Of a stretch of 64,000 nt of DNA, positions 58,910 through 64,000 are shown piece by piece (within the stretch, counting starts at the first letter, position 1; each line of letters begins with the position of its first letter). A program made the translations under genes and the position numbers. The notes beneath the pieces were generated by a model that was not told the origin of the DNA, made no database searches, and saw only the letters and a list, made by a program, of their open reading frames with translations. The stretch is from Chitinophagaceae bacterium (GTDB taxonomy: Bacteria > Bacteroidota > Bacteroidia > Chitinophagales > Chitinophagaceae), in contig JACMLY010000105.1 of NCBI GenBank assembly GCA_014379345.1, forward strand, positions 124,001-188,000, read 5' to 3'.

Positions 58910-60208
58910 ATGCAAGAGATTTTACTGATCCTGGGATTAATATTGTTAAATGGGGTGTTTTCGATGGCTGAAATTGCATTGGTGTCTGCACGGAAAGCAA
59001 GGTTGGAAGCGCAGGCAAGTAAGGGTGATAAAAGGGCAAAGGAAGCACTTGAACTTGCAAACCATCCCGATACATTTCTTTCTACTGTACAAATCGGCAT
59101 TACCCTCATTGGCATCCTGACCGGTATCATGTCTGGCGAGAAATTAAAATCAGATTTTGTCGCATTTATTTATCGCTTTGAAGTGTTAAGAGAATACAGC
59201 GATGGCATTGCAACAGGATTAATCGTAATAGTCATTACTTATTTTTCTATGGTGCTGGGGGAGTTGCTGCCTAAAAGACTTGGTCTTGCCCGACCGGAAT
59301 TAATTGCCAAGATAATGGCAAAGCCAATGCGGATTTTAAGTGTGATCACCCATCCATTCATATGGCTGCTTTCCAAATCAACACAGGTGCTGGTAAAACT
59401 TTTTAATATCAAAACAAAAGACAACCAGGTCACCGAAGAAGAGATCAAAGCCATCATTAGTGAGGGCACGGAACAGGGAACGATTGAAGAAGCTGAGCAG
59501 CAAATTATAGAAAGGGTATTTCATCTGGGAGACAGGACGATCACTTCCTTAATGACACACCGTAGTGATATCATCTGGTTCGATCTTTACGATAATGAAG
59601 TAGCCATCAAAGAAAAAATACTGAAGCAACCTCATTCTGTGTACCCGATCTGTGACGGACAGATCGATAATATAAAAGGTGTTGTTTCTATCAAAGACCT
59701 TTATGTGGCAGATGATCTTACTCTTTTTAAAGATCTTATGATCCCGCCATTGTATGTTCCTGAAAACAATACTGCCTATCAGGTGCTGGAGAAATTTAAA
59801 GAGTCTAAAATTCATTCCTGTTTCATTATTGATGAATACGGAAGTCTGCTGGGAATGATCACCCTGAATGATATACTCGAAGCAATCGTAGGAGATCTCC
59901 CTGAACAACATATAGACGACTACGAGATCACGGAGCGGGAAGATGGATCCTACCTGGTGGATGCACAAATCCCTTTCTACGATTTTCTGAGGCGTTTTGA
60001 TAAAACAGAATGGATGAATGAAGGCGAACAGGAATTCGACACGTTAGCAGGCTTTATACTTCATCACCTGGAACGTATTCCGGCGACAGGTGATAAATTA
60101 GATTGGGAAGGTTTCCAGATCGAGATCATCGATATGGATGCGCAGCGGATCGATAAAGTGCTGGTCAATATTTCCAAAGAGATCAAAGAAAATATGGAAG
60201 AGGCGTGA
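58910..60208 (+). CDS. CorC/HlyC-type membrane protein (DUF21-CBS-CorC_HlyC)
   Basis: The 432 residues comprise a DUF21/CNNM domain with four membrane segments (1-190; LNGVFSMAEIALVSARKARL, MVLGELLPKRLGLARPE). Two CBS domains follow (about 205-330; RTITSLMTHRSDIIW, FIIDEYGSLLGMITLNDILE), then a C-terminal CorC_HlyC transporter-associated domain (to 425). CNNM/CorC proteins export Mg2+ or Co2+ in an ATP-regulated way. The hemolysin label is historical. It is co-transcribed with PAP2. A repeat array starts immediately after the stop. Confidence 0.92.
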   Translation: MQEILLILGLILLNGVFSMAEIALVSARKARLEAQASKGDKRAKEALELANHPDTFLSTVQIGITLIGILTGIMSGEKLKSDFVAFIYRFEVLREYSDGIATGLIVIVITYFSMVLGELLPKRLGLARPELIAKIMAKPMRILSVITHPFIWLLSKSTQVLVKLFNIKTKDNQVTEEEIKAIISEGTEQGTIEEAEQQIIERVFHLGDRTITSLMTHRSDIIWFDLYDNEVAIKEKILKQPHSVYPICDGQIDNIKGVVSIKDLYVADDLTLFKDLMIPPLYVPENNTAYQVLEKFKESKIHSCFIIDEYGSLLGMITLNDILEAIVGDLPEQHIDDYEITEREDGSYLVDAQIPFYDFLRRFDKTEWMNEGEQEFDTLAGFILHHLERIPATGDKLDWEGFQIEIIDMDAQRIDKVLVNISKEIKENMEEA

Positions 60209-60323
60209 AGAAGTTTAAGGTTTAAAGTTTAAGGTTTATAGTTGTCAATTTTTACTGTTCCTTCATTTGCCTAAAACTTGAATCAATACCATCGTCAACC
60301 TTCAACCTTAAACCTTAAACTTC
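60207..60323. repeat. Inverted AAGTTTAAGG arrays between convergent genes
   Basis: The left arm 60207-60241 starts in the stop codon of the CorC-like gene (GAAGAAGTTTAAGGTTTAAA and on). The right arm 60296-60323 carries AACCTTAAACCTTAAACTTC. The 54-nt loop is unrelated. The word is the same as at 54360-54651, about 5.7 kb away. Confidence 0.88.
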
Positions 60324-60333
60324 ACCCCATGTT

Positions 60334-60864
60334 CTAAAACTGGAATGAAGTATTCACATCGGGATAGTTGAGCTTTGTACTTTTCCTATTCCCACTAACG
60401 GATACATGCATCAGGTTGATCTGCTGGTCGAATGATTCATATAATAAATCGTTGCTGATATCCATTTTTTTAGGTGCTGCCGTGTTACTAACCTGCAGAT
60501 AACTCCAAACGGCTTCATCTTCGCGTTCGAAACCGACAAATTCCAGAATAACAGGCTTGCTATCGAGCTTGATGACCAGGTGCTTTTTAAGATATGCAGC
60601 AATTTGCTTTTCAGCCAACGCCTTATCCTTAGGATTAAATAGGTCTATTTTTACACCGGTTGATTTTAAAAGAGCCGTTTCAAAATCATCGGTGAATATT
60701 TTACAGCTTATTTCAAGGTGTTTATCAGTGGCATTGTGGCTGATCTCAGTGACGCTGATAAAAAAGGGATGTGGGGAGATATATTTATCAGGTTGGCTAT
60801 CTGTGAAATAAGGTAAACTTACCAGCAGCGAAGCGAAGAACCATTTATATAATAGTATAACCAT
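60334..60864 (-). CDS. DUF6702-family exported protein
   Basis: From ATG 60864 the protein has 176 residues. MVILLYKWFFASLLVSLPYF is the export signal; the frame from 60909 adds 15 residues before it. The mature part starts HPFFISVTEISHNATDKHLE, the characteristic opening of the family. It continues as beta strands with KIFTDDFETALL and ends STKLNYPDVNTSFQF. Function is unknown. I recall the family beside HupE/UreJ and M1 peptidase genes in other Bacteroidota, as here. Confidence 0.82.
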   Translation of the reverse strand: MVILLYKWFFASLLVSLPYFTDSQPDKYISPHPFFISVTEISHNATDKHLEISCKIFTDDFETALLKSTGVKIDLFNPKDKALAEKQIAAYLKKHLVIKLDSKPVILEFVGFEREDEAVWSYLQVSNTAAPKKMDISNDLLYESFDQQINLMHVSVSGNRKSTKLNYPDVNTSFQF

Positions 60865-60964
60865 TAAACATGAAAATTTTTCAGATACAAATCTCTTACA
60901 TATTTTCAAGACCTTTCACCCTAAACCGTTAAAAATTCCGCTGGCTGCGGATCGATCGATTATT

Positions 60965-61546
60965 ATGCAGGATTTCAAGCTTTATTTTGATCTGGGCAGA
61001 CAGCATATTGCAGACCTCGCAGGCTATGATCATATTTTATTTGTGACAGCCCTGTGCCTCCGATATACTGTACAGGATTGGAAGAAAATCCTAATCCTGG
61101 TAACGGCTTTTACGATTGGTCACTCAATTACCCTGGCATTGAGTGTATTAAATTATGTGAATATATCAACAAGATGGATCGAATTTCTAATTCCTGTAAC
61201 CATTCTCATCACCGCGATCTCTAATGTGTTTCAAAAAAATACCGAACAGCGTACAAGAGTTTCAATGATATACCTGCTTGCTCTATTTTTTGGAATGATT
61301 CATGGATTGGGGTTCTCCAATTATCTGAAAGGTTTGCTAGGCAAGCAAACCAATATTGTAAGCGAATTACTGGCATTTAACATAGGGTTAGAGGTGGGTC
61401 AATTGTTGATTGTAGGCGCAGTTCTGTTAGTTTCTGTAATTTGCGTGCAGCTTTTGAAAATTCAACGAAGGGATTATTTGTTATTTGTCTCAGGTGCCGT
61501 TTTTGGCATCGCTTTATTAATGACTATTGAACGTTTTCCAAACTAA
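60965..61546 (+). CDS. HupE/UreJ-family membrane protein
   Basis: The 193 residues form six hydrophobic segments. The start resembles the HupE pattern GxxHIxxGxDHxLF as RQHIADLAGYDHILFVTALC. TAFTIGHSITLALS and FGMIHGLGFSNYL carry the conserved histidines. HupE/UreJ are implicated in nickel or cobalt uptake, but this variant in Bacteroidota lacks hydrogenase or urease neighbours. It is followed after 11 nt by the M1 peptidase, so the two are co-transcribed. Confidence 0.83.
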   Translation: MQDFKLYFDLGRQHIADLAGYDHILFVTALCLRYTVQDWKKILILVTAFTIGHSITLALSVLNYVNISTRWIEFLIPVTILITAISNVFQKNTEQRTRVSMIYLLALFFGMIHGLGFSNYLKGLLGKQTNIVSELLAFNIGLEVGQLLIVGAVLLVSVICVQLLKIQRRDYLLFVSGAVFGIALLMTIERFPN

Positions 61547-61557
61547 AACCAGCAACA

Positions 61558-63942
61558 ATGAAGCAAGTGTTTTTTGTTTTTACGGTATTGTTTTCTTTAG
61601 GTGTTTCGCAGGCGCAGGATATTAAAAACAATCCGAATTCCAACCACGGCAATAAATTTGAACAGTTGGGAACGGTTCTTCCCACGCCAAATGAATACCG
61701 TACCGCAAGCGGCGCACCTGGTCCGAAATACTGGCAGCAAAGAGTAGACTATGACATACGATGCGAATTGGATGAAAAGAACCTGAAACTATCGGGTAGT
61801 GAAACCATCACCTATTCTAACAACTCTCCTGATGTATTAACTTATTTATGGTTCCAGATGGATGAGAACGAGCATAGCACTGTCAACAACTCGAATTATC
61901 AAAACTCCAGTAATATGCCTGCGCAAATGAATATTTCATCCGTTGAAAGACAGGAGGAAAGCAGGAAAGACAATGGTTATGGTTTTATCATTGACAAATT
62001 AACAGATGCCCTGGGTAAACCGCTTAAGTACACCCTCAATAAGACAATGATGCGGGTGGATCTGCCTTCGCCATTAAAACCGGGTCAGAAATACATAATA
62101 AAGATCGATTGGAATTATAAAATTTCAGACCGGTTGAAAGATGGAGGCCGTGGTGGATTTGAATATTTTGCTGAAGAGGGGAACCATCTTTTTACCATGT
62201 CACAATGGTATCCGCGTTTATGTGTATATAGTGACAACCAGGGATGGCAAAATCACCAGTTTGCCGGTAGTGGTGAATTTGCATTAACCTTTGGAAATTT
62301 TAAAGTACAGATGACAGTACCCGCTGACCATGTTGTTGGATCAACCGGAGAATGCCTGAATTATACGCAAAACCTAAGTCCTGCACAATTGGCCCGCTGG
62401 CAAAAAGCCCAGTCAGCCAAGGAGCCTGTGGAAATAGTAACACTGGAGGAGGCGAAGGCTGCTGAAAAAAAGAAAAGTACAGCTAAAAAGACCTGGATTT
62501 ATAAAGCCGACAATGTGCGGGACTTTGCCTGGACATCGAGCCGCAAATTCGTTTGGGACGCTATGCCAACCTATGTAGAAGGAAAGAAAATCATGTGTAT
62601 GAGTTTTTATGGTAAAGAAGCATACGGGTTATACCGTCCTTATTCCACCAAAGCAGTAGCCCACACTATAAAAACATATTCCAAGTTCACGATTCCATAC
62701 CCTTATCCGGTTGCTCAAAGTGTAGAAGCTGCCAATGGCATGGAATATCCGATGATTTGTTTTAATTATGGAAGAACCGAAAAAGATGGTACTTATGGCG
62801 AAGCTACCAAATATGGTATGCTGGGAGTGATCATACATGAAGTTGGCCATAACTTTTTTCCGATGATCATTAATAGCGATGAGCGTCAATGGACATGGAT
62901 GGATGAAGGTTTGAATACATTTGTACAATACCTGACCGAAGAATTATTCGATAATAAATTTCCCTCACGCCGGGGTCCGGCATTTGCGATTACAGATTAC
63001 ATGAAATTGCCAAAGGATCAGTTGGAACCTATCATGACCAATTCGGAGAATATCATTGGCTTCGGTCCTAACGCATATGCCAAGCCTGCTACCGGATTAA
63101 ATATTTTACGGGAAACCGTTATGGGGCGTGAATTGTTCGATTATGCGTTTAAAGAATATGCCCGGCGCTGGGCTTTTAAACATCCAACCCCTGCTGATCT
63201 TTTCCGGACCCTGGAAGATGCAAGCGGTGAAGATCTGGATTGGTTCTGGCGTGGGTGGTTCTATGGCACAGATGTTACAGATATTGCACTAGACAGCGTC
63301 AAATATTTCAGGCCCGATACTGAAACCGTTCCGAAAGCTCAAAGCGAGGGTGTGGCGCAAAAAAAACTGGACAAACCACTGTTGAATTCGTTTGAAGATG
63401 TGTCAAAGATCCTCAACAGGGAAGATAAAAACATCAAATTTCTGACCGATACCGATACTACCCTGCGGGATTTTTACTGGAGATATGCGCGTGGCCTCGA
63501 AGCGTATGATAGTACCAGTTATTCAGTTCCCGTACCTGTAACAACCGAACCATTGGATGAGGCGGCAAAGAAAAAAGTTGCTGACAAGCATTTTTATGAA
63601 CTAAGCTTCAGTAATAAGGGAGGATTGGTAATGCCGATAATCGTTGAATGGACTTTTAAAGATGGCACCAAACAGGTAGACAGGATCCCCGCACAAATCT
63701 GGCGTTACAATGAAAATAAAGTAAATAAGGTTTTTGTCAAGGATAAAGAAGTTGTCTCGATCAAATTAGATCCGATGCGTGAAACAGCAGATATCAATGA
63801 AGCCAACAATACCTGGGGTGATATTCCGGCGGCGTCTAAATTCCAGTTATTTAGGGCCAGGCAGCAGGCAAGAGGACAATCAACCGGGATCAATCCAATG
63901 CAGAAAGCAACAGAGAAAGAAAAGGAAAAGAAAGCATTTTGA
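61558..63942 (+). CDS. Exported M1-family zinc aminopeptidase
   Basis: The 794 residues have signal peptide MKQVFFVFTVLFSLGVSQAQ. A beta-saddle domain (about 50-330) precedes the catalytic domain. The zinc site is HEVGH at 427-431 with the third ligand E450 in WMDEGLNTF, exactly 18 residues on. The usual GxMEN substrate motif appears as NGMEYPMICF. The C-terminal 250 residues are helical and beta-rich and end with a Lys/Glu-rich tail (KATEKEKEKKAF). It trims peptides in the periplasm. A strong terminator closes the operon. Confidence 0.93.
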   Translation: MKQVFFVFTVLFSLGVSQAQDIKNNPNSNHGNKFEQLGTVLPTPNEYRTASGAPGPKYWQQRVDYDIRCELDEKNLKLSGSETITYSNNSPDVLTYLWFQMDENEHSTVNNSNYQNSSNMPAQMNISSVERQEESRKDNGYGFIIDKLTDALGKPLKYTLNKTMMRVDLPSPLKPGQKYIIKIDWNYKISDRLKDGGRGGFEYFAEEGNHLFTMSQWYPRLCVYSDNQGWQNHQFAGSGEFALTFGNFKVQMTVPADHVVGSTGECLNYTQNLSPAQLARWQKAQSAKEPVEIVTLEEAKAAEKKKSTAKKTWIYKADNVRDFAWTSSRKFVWDAMPTYVEGKKIMCMSFYGKEAYGLYRPYSTKAVAHTIKTYSKFTIPYPYPVAQSVEAANGMEYPMICFNYGRTEKDGTYGEATKYGMLGVIIHEVGHNFFPMIINSDERQWTWMDEGLNTFVQYLTEELFDNKFPSRRGPAFAITDYMKLPKDQLEPIMTNSENIIGFGPNAYAKPATGLNILRETVMGRELFDYAFKEYARRWAFKHPTPADLFRTLEDASGEDLDWFWRGWFYGTDVTDIALDSVKYFRPDTETVPKAQSEGVAQKKLDKPLLNSFEDVSKILNREDKNIKFLTDTDTTLRDFYWRYARGLEAYDSTSYSVPVPVTTEPLDEAAKKKVADKHFYELSFSNKGGLVMPIIVEWTFKDGTKQVDRIPAQIWRYNENKVNKVFVKDKEVVSIKLDPMRETADINEANNTWGDIPAASKFQLFRARQQARGQSTGINPMQKATEKEKEKKAF

Positions 63943-63958
63943 TTTTTATAAAAAATAA

Positions 63959-63990
63959 ATCGCCCCGATTATCGGGGCGATTTTATTTAG
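63959..63990 (+). terminator. Intrinsic terminator after the M1 peptidase
   Basis: ATCGCCCCGAT (63959-63969) and ATCGGGGCGAT (63971-63981) form a perfect 11-bp stem followed by TTTATTT. It is 16 nt after the stop codon. Confidence 0.95.
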
Positions 63991-64000
63991 TTTCGAGTCC

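Noticed and set aside
1..64000. Retron, diversity-generating retroelement or transposon as source of the repeats
   Set aside because: No reverse transcriptase, transposase, integrase or REP-associated tyrosine transposase gene is encoded in the window. An enzyme acting in trans from elsewhere cannot be excluded.
1..64000. tRNA, rRNA or tmRNA genes
   Set aside because: I scanned the gaps for T-loop patterns (GTTCGAATC and variants) and cloverleaf arms and saw none. The GTTCGAAG at about 56203 lacks matching arms.

Overview
The window is a stretch of ordinary chromosome from a Bacteroidota bacterium, most likely a member of the Chitinophagaceae. The signs are moderate GC, promoters with the TAnnTTTG box typical of this phylum instead of -35/-10 boxes, almost no Shine-Dalgarno sequences, a C-terminal type IX secretion sorting domain, two-gene ECF sigma/membrane-protein signalling, and families such as DUF4251, DUF4197, DUF6702 and short Crp-like regulators. 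No tRNA, rRNA, transposase, integrase, prophage or CRISPR array was seen.

Layout: (1-4.0 kb) ferritin tail and smc. (4.2-10.5 kb) a GH20 hexosaminidase, a universal stress protein, an alpha-oxoamine synthase, a CorA transporter and a Nudix protein. (10.6-16.5 kb) ahcY, the hibernation factor raiA/hpf, a methyltransferase, DUF4251, and the cbpA/cbpM chaperone pair. (16.6-25.5 kb) an exported esterase-propeller fusion, secreted unknowns, a PagL-like barrel, an MFS exporter, DUF4197, a thioesterase and a thioredoxin-TPR lipoprotein. (25.5-30.5 kb) an FKBP prolyl isomerase, a K+-channel-like protein and a short GT35 phosphorylase-like enzyme. (30.6-34.4 kb) a metal-homeostasis operon, dtxR-type repressor plus NRAMP-UspA fusion, convergent with two tandem Crp-like regulators. 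(34.6-39.9 kb) icd, a small lipoprotein, an ECF sigma factor translationally coupled to a membrane-anchored serine protease, a nucleotidyltransferase and a PLP enzyme. (40-50 kb) housekeeping genes: lipB, rluD, def, ruvX, a UbiA prenyltransferase, a TrmH-type methyltransferase and mutS. (50-64 kb) a T9SS cargo protein, an acyltransferase-like membrane protein, cysteine desulfurase, glmM, an LTA-synthase-type sulfatase, PAP2, CorC/HlyC, DUF6702, HupE and an M1 peptidase.

The most unusual structure lies between the genes. Many intergenic gaps hold elements built from a short word of about 7 nt, repeated tandemly with variation and usually again in inverted orientation, so the gap can fold into a long hairpin. 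The word differs from locus to locus (GTACGAA, TGCTAAT, AAGGTTT, GCTGAAT/GCGTTAA, CCAGTAT, GAATACAG, AATTGGC), although some words recur at distant loci. In about eleven cases the element starts in or directly next to the stop codon of a neighbouring gene. At glmM a 97-bp tandem repeat includes a recognisable copy of the gene's own last codons, which suggests the elements grow locally from gene ends. A second class of gap holds longer dispersed inverted repeats, including a perfect 24-bp stem after the PagL-like gene. I know of no established mechanism for these structures.

Other points worth attention are the sigma factor/periplasmic protease pair, an apparent autoregulatory palindrome over the promoter of the dtxR-NRAMP operon, a GT35 enzyme without the PLP lysine, a K+ channel with an aberrant selectivity filter, and a PagL domain without its expected glutamate.
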